A stretch of DNA of 64,000 nucleotides, from contig NZ_VCJO01000004.1 in assembly GCF_009712475.1 (NCBI RefSeq), positions 271,863-335,862 on the forward strand, read 5' to 3'. This DNA is from Micromonospora sp. CP22 (GTDB lineage: Bacteria > Actinomycetota > Actinomycetes > Mycobacteriales > Micromonosporaceae). Below the pieces are notes generated by a model. The model was not told the origin of the DNA. It did no database searches and was given only the letters and a program-made list of their open reading frames with translations. Made by a program: the position numbers and the translations under genes. Positions 57,166 to 64,000 of this stretch are shown here, one piece after another (within the stretch, counting starts at the first letter, position 1; every line of letters starts with the position of its first letter).

Positions 57166-57525
57166 GCGGTGCGCTCCTGTGGGGCGGTTGGCGTCTCGCC
57201 GGTGCGGCGATCGCGGCGGGCACGGTAGACCTCGGTCTCCAGGGCGTCGAAGCGGCATTCCCAGAGGTCGGTCCGGGTGAGCTGGATCAGCCACCGGATC
57301 AGGTCGGCGAGCCGGGTCGGATCCAGCTCGTAGAGCCGGTGGCGGCCGACGACGGTGTCGCGGACCACTCCGCTGTCGCACAGTACGCGCAGGTGCCGAC
57401 TGAATCGCCGGTCGACTGATCTCGAACTGCTCGGCGAGCAGCCGTCGCGCGACCGAGACGACCTTCCGGTCGTAGCCGTCGGCCTGACCGTCCCAGTACC
57501 GGACCAGTCGCTCCCGTCGTGGCAT
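57162..57525 (-). pseudogene. Chimeric, frameshifted ArsR-family regulator
   Basis: The first 27 codons (MPRRERLVRYWDGQADGYDR...) resemble the start of a SAM methyltransferase, then the frame continues as an ArsR helix-turn-helix (LLAEQFEISRPAI) lacking its first 30 or so residues. One extra T (minus strand, at 57403-57404) breaks the frame: with it removed the sequence reads on as ISRHLRVLCDSGVVRD and then the intact ArsR tail to the TGA at 57162. A fusion by deletion plus a frameshift is the simplest reading. A sequencing error would explain only the frameshift. Confidence 0.75.
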
Positions 57526-57676
57526 CTACCGCTCCCGCCCGTTCCGCCCGGCGCGCGGTGGCCGGGATCCCGACCCGGCCACCGGCCCGCATCGTGTCGC
57601 GGCGGTGCTCATCGACTCGGCCCGTCAGCGTTGACAGCCCCGATGGTGACGTGATGTGCTCGGCACGCAATGGTAA

Positions 57677-57691
57677 CGACAATCGTTGTCA
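57677..57691. promoter_or_regulatory. Fur-family (Zur-like) box
   Basis: The inverted repeat GACAA-TCG-TTGTC (57678-57690) reads TGACAACGATTGTCG on the minus strand, which follows the 7-1-7 pattern of actinobacterial Zur/Fur boxes. It lies 17-31 bases before the SCO5389-family gene. Confidence 0.5.
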
Positions 57692-57707
57692 TTAGTTAAG
57701 GAGGATC

Positions 57708-58100
57708 ATGTCTCTCACCGTGTCGCCGAGCCTGCTGCGGGCCGCCGAATCCGGCCCCGTCGACGACGAGGCATTCGTGGCCTGCGTCCGCGAGTCACTG
57801 CCGTACGCCTGGCGGACCGTCAACCGGGTGGTGTCGGAACTCGTGTCCTCGGACGCCGACTTTGCCGACAACCAGGTGCCCCCACCCAGCGAGGCCGAGC
57901 GGGGCCAACTGTTGCGCGCGTTGGCCAGCGACGCCATCCGATCCAGTCTGGAGCGTCACTTCGGCGTCAAGCTCGCCTTCCAGAACTGCCACCGGATCGC
58001 GGCGTTCCGACCGTCCGCCGTCGACTCCGACACCTACCGCCAGTTCATCTCGGTCCGGGGCCAGTTGCTCAACCAGTCTCCGGAGCTGCGCAGCTGCTGA
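57708..58100 (+). CDS. SCO5389-family protein
   Basis: 130 residues with the family's near-invariant blocks SLPYAWRTVNRVVSEL, GQLLRALASDAIRSSLERHFGV and SVRGQLLNQSPELRSC. Conserved across Streptomyces and relatives; function unknown, no signal peptide or metal-binding motif. AAGGAGG three bases before the ATG. Upstream Fur-type box suggests metal-dependent control (inference). Confidence 0.88.
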   Translation: MSLTVSPSLLRAAESGPVDDEAFVACVRESLPYAWRTVNRVVSELVSSDADFADNQVPPPSEAERGQLLRALASDAIRSSLERHFGVKLAFQNCHRIAAFRPSAVDSDTYRQFISVRGQLLNQSPELRSC

Positions 58101-58109
58101 TCCGAGCTA

Positions 58110-58146
58110 GGCCGGGCGGGCCACAAAGTCTCGACCCCGCCCGGCC
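58110..58146 (+). terminator. Terminator of the SCO5389-family gene
   Basis: Perfect 11-base-pair stem (58110-58120 with 58136-58146), 15-base loop, ten bases after the stop; outer CTA/TAG adds pairs past one base. Confidence 0.65.
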
Positions 58147-58190
58147 GTAGGTATGGCGCGCGGTGGCACACCTTTGCGACGCTGGTGATC

Positions 58191-59606
58191 ATGTATGACT
58201 ACGACCTGTTGGTGCTGGGCTCCGGGCCCAGCGGTCAGAAGGCCGCCATCGCCGCCGCGAAGCTGGGCCGGCGGGTCGGCCTGGTGGAGCGCCGCGACAT
58301 GCTGGGCGGGGTGTGCATCAACACCGGCACCGTGCCGTCGAAGACCCTGCGCGAGGCGGTGCTCTACCTGACCGGCCTCAGCCAGCGCGAGCTCTACGGC
58401 AGCAGCTACCGGGTCAAGGAGGAGATCACGGTCAGCGATCTGGCCGCGCGGACCCAGCACGTCATCAACCGCCAGACCGATGTCATCCGGAACCAGTTGG
58501 CCCGCAATCGGGTCACGCTCATCACCGGCACCGGGCGGTTCGCCGACCAGCACTCGGTCTGGATCGACGGCGACTCCGGGCGGGAAACCAGGATCACCTT
58601 CGACAAGGCCATCATCGCCGCCGGCACCCGACCGGCCCGGCCGGACAGTGTCGACTTCGACGACCGGACGATCGTGGACTCCGACGGGGTCATCAACCTC
58701 CAGTCCGTACCCCGCAGCATGGTCGTGGTCGGCGCGGGCGTGATCGGCATGGAGTACGCCTCGATGTTCGCCGCCCTCGGCACGAAGGTGACGGTGGTCG
58801 AGCGGCGCGAGCGGATGCTCGACTTCTGCGACGAGGAGGTCGTCGAGTCGCTGAAGTACCACCTGCGGGACCTGTCGGTGACGTTCCGCTTCGGCGAGGA
58901 GGTGGCCTCGGTCGAGAAGCACCCGACGGCCGCGTTGTGCGTCCTCAAGAGCGGCAAGAAGATCGTCGCGGACACCGTCATGTACTCGGCGGGCCGGCAG
59001 GGTCAGACCGACGGCCTGGACCTCGCGGCGGCGGGACTGAGCGCTGACCGGCGCGGACGCATCGAGGTCGACGCGCACTACCGGACCGCGGTGGAGAACA
59101 TCTACGCCGTCGGCGATGTGATCGGCTTCCCGGCGCTGGCCTCGACCTCGATGGAGCAGGGACGGTTGGCCGCGCAGCACGCCTGCGGCGAGCCGGACCG
59201 TCCGATGCACGAGTTGCAGCCGATCGGCATCTACACCATTCCGGAGATCAGCTTCGTCGGGAAGACCGAGGAGGAGCTGACCGACAGCGCGACGCCGTTC
59301 GAGGTGGGCATCGCCCGCTACCGCGAGCTGGCGCGCGGCCAGATCGTGGGCGACTCGTACGGCATGTTGAAGCTGCTCGTCTCGCCGACGGACGGCCGGC
59401 TGCTCGGTGTGCACGTCTTCGGTACCGGCGCCACCGAGATCGTCCACATCGGGCAGACGGTGATGGGCTGCGGCGGCACGGTGGACTACCTGGTCGACAC
59501 GGTGTTCAACTACCCGACGCTGGCCGAGGCGTACAAGGTGGCCGCCCTGGACGCCTCCAACAAGATCCGCAACATCACCCGGCTCGACGCGGACCCGACA
59601 CCGTGA
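58191..59606 (+). CDS. sthA: Soluble pyridine nucleotide transhydrogenase (Si-specific)
   Basis: 471-residue FAD protein that moves hydride between NADPH and NAD+. FAD site [17 protein letters not shown] (11-27); the motif [13 protein letters not shown] has a single Cys where disulfide reductases have CxxxxC, which separates SthA from dihydrolipoamide dehydrogenase. NAD(P) site [17 protein letters not shown], second FAD motif [11 protein letters not shown] at 58191 is chosen over a GTG two codons earlier; the binding site is weak for both. Confidence 0.93.
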   Translation: MYDYDLLVLGSGPSGQKAAIAAAKLGRRVGLVERRDMLGGVCINTGTVPSKTLREAVLYLTGLSQRELYGSSYRVKEEITVSDLAARTQHVINRQTDVIRNQLARNRVTLITGTGRFADQHSVWIDGDSGRETRITFDKAIIAAGTRPARPDSVDFDDRTIVDSDGVINLQSVPRSMVVVGAGVIGMEYASMFAALGTKVTVVERRERMLDFCDEEVVESLKYHLRDLSVTFRFGEEVASVEKHPTAALCVLKSGKKIVADTVMYSAGRQGQTDGLDLAAAGLSADRRGRIEVDAHYRTAVENIYAVGDVIGFPALASTSMEQGRLAAQHACGEPDRPMHELQPIGIYTIPEISFVGKTEEELTDSATPFEVGIARYRELARGQIVGDSYGMLKLLVSPTDGRLLGVHVFGTGATEIVHIGQTVMGCGGTVDYLVDTVFNYPTLAEAYKVAALDASNKIRNITRLDADPTP

Positions 59607-59635
59607 GTGACGGCCGCCAGGGCGTTCGGGCATGA

Positions 59636-59667
59636 GCGCGGCCCCCGGTTCTCACCGGGGGCCGCGC
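59636..59667. terminator. Bidirectional terminator, 14-bp perfect stem
   Basis: 59636-59649 pairs with 59654-59667 around TCTC, between convergent sthA and aceB. Confidence 0.8.
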
Positions 59668-59678
59668 TCCGGTCCTGG

Positions 59679-61289
59679 CTAGCGAGCGGCCAGCGCCGGC
59701 TCCCGGGTGACCCCGAGGTGCCGGGCGTACGCCTTGGTGGTGAAGAAGGACGGCAGGTCCTCACCGAGGGCCGTCTCCTCGACGATCCGGGCGGCGTGCT
59801 CGGCGCGCTCGCGCTCCGCGCCCACCCGCCCCTCGGCGAGGGCGGCCAGCTCCTCGGCGAGCATCGAGCGGACCAGTTCCTCGGTCACCGTTCCCCCACC
59901 GGCCAGCGGCGTGCCGTGGTGCAGCCACTGCCAGAGTTGGCAGCGGGCGATCTCGGCGGTGGCGGCGTCCTCCATCAGGTTCCACAGCGCCACCGCGCCC
60001 GTACCGCCGAGCCAGGCGTCGATGTAGCGCAGCGCCACCGCGACGTTGGCCCGTACCCCCGCCTCGGTGACCTGGCCGGGGGTCTTGTCCACCGCGAGCA
60101 ACTCGGCGGCGGTGACCGCCACCTCGTCGCGACGCCGGTCGAGCTGGTTCGGACGCTCACCCAGCACCGCGTCGAAGACCTCGCGGCAGGTCGCCACCAG
60201 GCCGGGGTGGGCGACCCAGGAGCCGTCGAAGCCGTCGCCGGCCTCGCGCTGCTTGTCCGCCCGCACCTTACGCAGCGCCGCCTCGTTGACCTCGGGGTCG
60301 CGGGCCGGGACGAAGGCGGCCATCCCGCCGATCGCGTGCGCGCCACGCCGGTGGCAGGTCCGCACCAGCAGTTCGGTGTACGCGCGCATGAACGGCACCG
60401 TCATCGTCACCTCGGCGCGATCCGGCAGGACGAAGTCCGGCCACTGCCCGAAGTTCTTGATGACGCTGAAGATGTAGTCCCACCGCCCGGCGTTGAGCCC
60501 CGCGGAGTGCTCGCGCAGCTCGTAGAGGATCTCCTCCATCTCGAACGCGGCGGTGATCGTCTCGATCAGCGTGGTGGCCCGGATGGTGCCCTGCGGCAGC
60601 CCGAGGTAGCGCTGGGCGAAGACGAAGATGTCGTTCCACAGCCGCGCCTCGCGGTGGGTCTCCAGCTTCGGCAGGTAGAAGTACGGGCCCTTGCCGGCGT
60701 CGAGCTGGCGGCGGGCGCAGTGGAAGAGGTAGAGCCCGAAGTCGACCAGGCTGGCCGAGATGGGTCGGCCGTCCACCACGATGCCCTTCTCCGCCAGGTG
60801 CCAGCCGCGCGGACGGACCACGATGGTGGCCAGCTCCTCGCCGAGGGTGTACTGCTTGCCCCGGGCGTCGGTGAAGTCGATCCGGCGGTCCAGGGCGTCG
60901 ATCAGGTTGAGCTGTCCACTGATGACGTTGTGCCAGGTCGGGGCGGTGGCGTCCTCGAAGTCGGCGAGCCACACCTTGGCACCGGAGTTCAACGCGTTGA
61001 CGGTCATCTTGCGTTCCGGCGGCCCGGTGATCTCGACTCGCCGGTCGACCAGGCCCGGCGCGGGCGGTGCCACCTGCCAGCTCGGGTCCTCCCGGATCGC
61101 GGCGGTCTCCGGCAGGAAGTCGGGCAACTGGCCGGTGGCGTAGCGGTCCCGGCGGGCGCGGCGGGTGTCGAGCAGGGCCACCCGGCGGGCGGCGAACTCG
61201 CTGTCCAGCGCGACCAGGAACTCCAGCGCCTCGGGCGTGAGCACCTCGTCGAACCGTTCGGCCATGTCGCCGATGATCTCGTACCTCAC
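59679..61289 (-). CDS. aceB: Malate synthase A
   Basis: Condenses glyoxylate and acetyl-CoA to malate. 536 residues, MSA class (E. coli AceB 533). Signatures [25 protein letters not shown] (catalytic Arg), [22 protein letters not shown], and the C-terminal [14 protein letters not shown] at 61289 overlaps the aceA stop (GTGA), so isocitrate lyase and malate synthase are co-translated; an internal ATG eight codons later is an unlikely start. Confidence 0.95.
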   Translation of the reverse strand: MRYEIIGDMAERFDEVLTPEALEFLVALDSEFAARRVALLDTRRARRDRYATGQLPDFLPETAAIREDPSWQVAPPAPGLVDRRVEITGPPERKMTVNALNSGAKVWLADFEDATAPTWHNVISGQLNLIDALDRRIDFTDARGKQYTLGEELATIVVRPRGWHLAEKGIVVDGRPISASLVDFGLYLFHCARRQLDAGKGPYFYLPKLETHREARLWNDIFVFAQRYLGLPQGTIRATTLIETITAAFEMEEILYELREHSAGLNAGRWDYIFSVIKNFGQWPDFVLPDRAEVTMTVPFMRAYTELLVRTCHRRGAHAIGGMAAFVPARDPEVNEAALRKVRADKQREAGDGFDGSWVAHPGLVATCREVFDAVLGERPNQLDRRRDEVAVTAAELLAVDKTPGQVTEAGVRANVAVALRYIDAWLGGTGAVALWNLMEDAATAEIARCQLWQWLHHGTPLAGGGTVTEELVRSMLAEELAALAEGRVGAERERAEHAARIVEETALGEDLPSFFTTKAYARHLGVTREPALAAR

Positions 61290-62557
61290 GCGAACTGCTC
61301 CTCTTCGGTCGACCCCCGCAGCGCGGTGGTCTCGGCGGTGGGGTTCAGCACGGTGCTGATCAGGTCGAAGTAGCCGGTACCCACCTCGCGCTGGTGCTTG
61401 ACGGCGGTGTATCCGGCCGGCTCGGCCGCGAACTCCCGCTCCTGGAGCGAGACGTACGCCGACATGCCGTCGGTCGCGTAGCCCTTGGCCAGGTCGAACA
61501 TCGAGTAGTTGAGGGCGTGGAAACCGGCCAGGGTGATGAACTGGAACTTGTAGCCCATGTGGCCGAGTTCCCGCTGGAACTTGGCGATGGTGGCGTCGTC
61601 GAGGTGCTTGCGCCAGTTGAACGACGGCGAGCAGTTGTAGGCGAGCAGCTGGTCCGGGTACTCGGACTTGATCGCCTCGGCGAAACGGCGGGCGACCTCC
61701 AGGTCCGGCGTGCTGGTCTCCATCCAGAGCAGGTCGGCGTGCGGGGCGTAGGCCAACCCTCGGGCGATGCACGGCTCGATGCCGTTACGGACCCGGTAGA
61801 AGCCCTCGGCGGTGCGCTCGCCGGTGACGAACGGCTGGTCCCGCTCGTCGACGTCGGTGGTCAGCAGGGTGGCGGCCTGGGCGTCGGTGCGGGCGATGAC
61901 CACCGACGGCACGCCCGCCACGTCGGCGGCCAGCCGCGCCGCCTCCAGGGTGCGCACGTGCTGACCGGTGGGGATGAGCACCTTCCCGCCGAGGTGACCG
62001 CACTTCTTCTCGCTGGCGAGCTGGTCCTCCCAGTGCACGCCGGCGGCGCCCGCCGCGATCATCGCGTTCATCAGCTCGTACGCGTTGAGCACGCCACCGA
62101 AGCCGGCCTCGGCGTCGGCGACGATCGGTGCCAGCCAGTCGATGCCGGAGGTGTCGCCCTCGGCGGTGGTGATCTGCGCGGCGCGCAGCAGGGCGTTGTT
62201 GATCCGGCGCACCACGGCGGGCACCGAGTTGGCCGGGTAGAGGCTCTGGTCGGGGTAGGTGTGCCCGGCCAGGTTCGCGTCGGCGGCCACCTGCCAGCCG
62301 GAGAGGTAGATGGCCTTGAGCCCGGCCCGGACCATCTGCACGGCCTGGTTGCCGGTGAGGGCTCCGAGGGCGTGGATGTAGTCCTCACTGTTCAACAGCC
62401 GCCACAGCCGGTTCGCGCCGTGCCGGGCCAGGGTGTGTTCCTCCTGGATCGCGCCACGCAACCGCACCACGTCCTCGGCGCGGTAGCTGCGCCGCACACC
62501 CCGCCAACGGGGGTTGGTGTCCCATTCGTGCTGCAACTGCTCGACCGCGGTAACCAT
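61286..62557 (-). CDS. aceA: Isocitrate lyase
   Basis: Splits isocitrate to glyoxylate and succinate, first step of the glyoxylate shunt needed for growth on acetate or fatty acids. 423 residues, subfamily of the E. coli type. Catalytic loop [13 protein letters not shown] with Cys186, metal site WEDQ, and GTGYFD near the C-terminus. ATG 62557 with GGGAATGAG ahead. Divergent from ramB, whose product controls it in Corynebacterium. Confidence 0.96.
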   Translation of the reverse strand: MVTAVEQLQHEWDTNPRWRGVRRSYRAEDVVRLRGAIQEEHTLARHGANRLWRLLNSEDYIHALGALTGNQAVQMVRAGLKAIYLSGWQVAADANLAGHTYPDQSLYPANSVPAVVRRINNALLRAAQITTAEGDTSGIDWLAPIVADAEAGFGGVLNAYELMNAMIAAGAAGVHWEDQLASEKKCGHLGGKVLIPTGQHVRTLEAARLAADVAGVPSVVIARTDAQAATLLTTDVDERDQPFVTGERTAEGFYRVRNGIEPCIARGLAYAPHADLLWMETSTPDLEVARRFAEAIKSEYPDQLLAYNCSPSFNWRKHLDDATIAKFQRELGHMGYKFQFITLAGFHALNYSMFDLAKGYATDGMSAYVSLQEREFAAEPAGYTAVKHQREVGTGYFDLISTVLNPTAETTALRGSTEEEQFA

Positions 62558-62622
62558 CGTTGCTCATTCCCTTCGGATTCCGTCATCACCCGGTGACGCT
62601 GCGCCGATGCTGGTCGCCGGGT

Positions 62623-62641
62623 GTGTGACTCACGGTCACAC
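62623..62641. promoter_or_regulatory. Palindrome GTGTGAC-TCACG-GTCACAC
   Basis: Perfect seven-base arms. TGTGA and TCACA are separated by seven bases, one more than the consensus CRP/GlxR site (N6). GlxR controls aceA/aceB in Corynebacterium, so the location is suggestive. Confidence 0.5.
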
Positions 62642-62673
62642 GGCCGACCGGAGGTGGTCGAGGGACGGAAAAA

Positions 62674-62711
62674 GCCAATTCTTGAAAAGTCCACAGGCGA
62701 TTCTGAAAACT
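62674..62711. promoter_or_regulatory. Candidate RamB sites in aceA-ramB intergenic region
   Basis: Two similar elements 22 bases apart: GCCAATTCTTGAAAAGT (62674-62690) and GGCGATTCTGAAAACT (62696-62711). On the minus strand the first contains ACTTTTCAA, one base from the ACTTTGCAA core of the Corynebacterium RamB motif. Lies in the AT-richest part of the gap. Confidence 0.5.
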
Positions 62712-62773
62712 TGTGAAAGGGCCTATTCGCAGCAGTGCTAATGTGACCCGGATCGGATCGCCGGACCAGGGAG

Positions 62774-64000
62774 GTGGGGACCATCGCCAGGACCTTCGCC
62801 GGGGCTCGGCTGCGGCGGATGCGCGAGGAGCGCGGGCTCAGCCAGACGGAGTTGGCCCGGCATCTGAGCATCTCCCCGAGCTACCTCAACCAGATCGAGC
62901 ACGACACCCGGCCGCTGACCGTGCCGGTGCTGCTGCGCATCACCGAGCTGTTCGGCGTCGACCCGACCGTGTTCGCCGCACACGACACCCCTCGACTGGT
63001 CGCCGGGCTACGCGAGGCGCTGCCCGGACGCGCCGGTCTCACCGAACTCACCGAACTGGCCACCCGGCTGCCCGAGGTCGCTGCGGCGGTCATCGAGCTG
63101 CACCGCCGCTACCAGCAGGCCGACGAGCAGCTCGCCGAGTTGGTCGGCGACCGCGAGCGGATCGGCCGCAGCCCGCACGACCAGGTCACCGAGTTCTTCT
63201 ACCGGCGGCAGAACTACGTACCCGACCTCGACGAGGAGGCCGAGCGGCTGGCCGGGCGGATGGGGCTGCGCCGCGGCGAGGTCCGCGCACTGCTCCGCGA
63301 CCGGCTGGCGCAGCGGCACGGCGTACGCGTCGCCCGCGAGGACGCCGCCGCACTCGGCGGAGACCTGCACCGCTACCGCCCGCAGACCCGCACCCTGCAC
63401 CTGTCCACGTCGCTGCGCGCCGGGCAGGAGGCGATGCGGATGGCGGCGCAGATCGCGTTGCTGGAGTTCGCCGACGTCATCGACGAGATCGTCGAGTCGG
63501 AGGAGTTCGACGACGTGCAGACGCAGATCCTCACCCGGGTCGGTCTGGCCAACTACTTCGCGGCGGCGCTGATCCTGCCGTACGAGCACTTCCTCGCGGC
63601 CGCGGAGCAGCGTCGCTACGACATCGACCTGCTCACCCAGCACTATGCGATGGGGTGGGAGACGGTCTGCCACCGGCTCAGCACCCTGCAACGGCCCCGG
63701 GCACGGGGGGTGCCGTTCTCCTTCGTCCGGGTCGACCGGGCCGGGAACATGTCGAAACGCCAGTCGGCCACCGGCTTCCCGTTCTCCCGCACCGGCGGCA
63801 CATGTCCACTATGGACGGTGTATGAGGCGTTCAGCGCCCCGGGACGGGTGGTGACCCAGGTCGCCGCCATGCCGGACGGGCAGCGTTACCTGTGGATCGC
63901 CCGCACCATCACCCGGCACCACGGCGGCTACGGCCAGCCCGGCAAGTCGTACGCCATCGGGCTGGGCTGCGAGGTGCGCCACGCCGGTCGGCTCGTCTAC
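62774..64000 (+). CDS. ramB: RamB-family regulator, 3' end beyond the window
   Basis: 409 residues visible of a regulator of acetate metabolism (short-chain acyl family). N-terminal helix-turn-helix GARLRRMREERGLSQTELARHLSISPSYLNQIE (about 10-42), then an IrrE/ImmA-like domain with LEFADVIDEI and LILPYEHFLAAAE, followed by the start of a DUF2083-like region (GVPFSFVRVDRAGNMSKRQS). The start is unclear: the only classical codon is GTG 62774, which overlaps the GGGAGG; family members begin MARTFAG, which would correspond here to an ATC at 62783 six to seven bases after that site. Confidence 0.9.
   Translation, partial: MGTIARTFAGARLRRMREERGLSQTELARHLSISPSYLNQIEHDTRPLTVPVLLRITELFGVDPTVFAAHDTPRLVAGLREALPGRAGLTELTELATRLPEVAAAVIELHRRYQQADEQLAELVGDRERIGRSPHDQVTEFFYRRQNYVPDLDEEAERLAGRMGLRRGEVRALLRDRLAQRHGVRVAREDAAALGGDLHRYRPQTRTLHLSTSLRAGQEAMRMAAQIALLEFADVIDEIVESEEFDDVQTQILTRVGLANYFAAALILPYEHFLAAAEQRRYDIDLLTQHYAMGWETVCHRLSTLQRPRARGVPFSFVRVDRAGNMSKRQSATGFPFSRTGGTCPLWTVYEAFSAPGRVVTQVAAMPDGQRYLWIARTITRHHGGYGQPGKSYAIGLGCEVRHAGRLVY

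Noticed and set aside
57162..57368. Intact short ArsR regulator starting inside the tail
   Set aside because: That frame begins after the recognition helix and would have no DNA-binding domain; a frameshifted remnant is the better reading.
58191..59606. Dihydrolipoamide dehydrogenase
   Set aside because: The second redox Cys is missing ([12 protein letters not shown]), which marks SthA-type transhydrogenases.
62623..62641. Exact CRP/GlxR site
   Set aside because: The half-sites are seven bases apart instead of six, so it is reported only as a palindrome.
62713..63825. Long plus-strand frame overlapping ramB
   Set aside because: Arginine/proline-rich translation without homology; the overlapping frame encodes a clear RamB protein.

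Overview
The window is high-GC actinobacterial DNA with gene order, start-codon use and protein families typical of the Micromonosporaceae (Micromonospora-like): overlapping ATGA/GTGA operon junctions, lipoprotein solute-binding proteins, an SCO5389-family protein, and the isocitrate lyase / malate synthase / RamB arrangement of Actinobacteria. No rRNA, tRNA, CRISPR array, transposase, integrase or phage gene was seen. The dominant theme is uptake and breakdown of plant- or host-type sugars, with sulfur and peptide uptake and acetate-type carbon metabolism behind it.

Region 1 (1-10.7 kb) is an L-arabinose-type cluster, all on the minus strand: a multiple-monosaccharide ABC transporter (chvE, mmsA, mmsB), ribulokinase (araB), ribulose-5-phosphate 4-epimerase (araD) and a YtfQ/YtfR/YtfT-like ABC transporter cut by the left edge. 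Two promoters, before chvE and before araB, carry nearly the same LacI-family operator laid over the -10 box. An 80-base tandem repeat sits at the left edge.

Region 2 (11-22.5 kb) holds a secreted esterase, a Tat-exported GH95 (alpha-fucosidase family) enzyme, a FadR-type GntR regulator, L-fuconate dehydratase (fucD) and a sugar ABC transporter in one operon. The later enzymes of the non-phosphorylating L-fucose pathway, a FAH-family hydrolase and an SDR dehydrogenase, lie 24 kb away at 42.4-44.0 kb. A shared ACATCNGATGT-like motif, found at the promoters of the GH95 gene, the GntR gene, the transporter and the FAH/SDR pair, and perfectly in the araB promoter, suggests one regulon.

Region 3 (22.5-30.8 kb): a VOC protein, an IMPase-like protein with an altered metal site, then a CUT1 sugar transporter operon with a SxxK hydrolase, its LacI regulator and a GH32-like glycosidase. 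The CUT1 promoter and the distant esterase promoter share an identical promoter/operator core, so the LacI regulator probably controls both.

Region 4 (30.8-40.9 kb): a sulfate ABC transporter, an Rrf2 regulator without cysteines, and a complete dipeptide-type ABC transporter; sulfate and peptide operon promoters share an 11-base motif.

Region 5 (41-64 kb): M23 peptidase-like protein, universal stress protein, fucose pathway enzymes, a small GntR regulator facing a TPR-like protein, a Na+/solute symporter pair, an MFS exporter, a SWIM zinc-finger / DUF6493-like pair, a large catalase, an SRPBCC protein next to a chimeric and frameshifted ArsR remnant, the SCO5389-family protein, SthA transhydrogenase, and the glyoxylate shunt genes aceB and aceA opposite ramB, which runs off the right edge. 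Very long, nearly perfect GC-rich hairpins without T-tracts close most transcription units and are annotated as candidate terminators.
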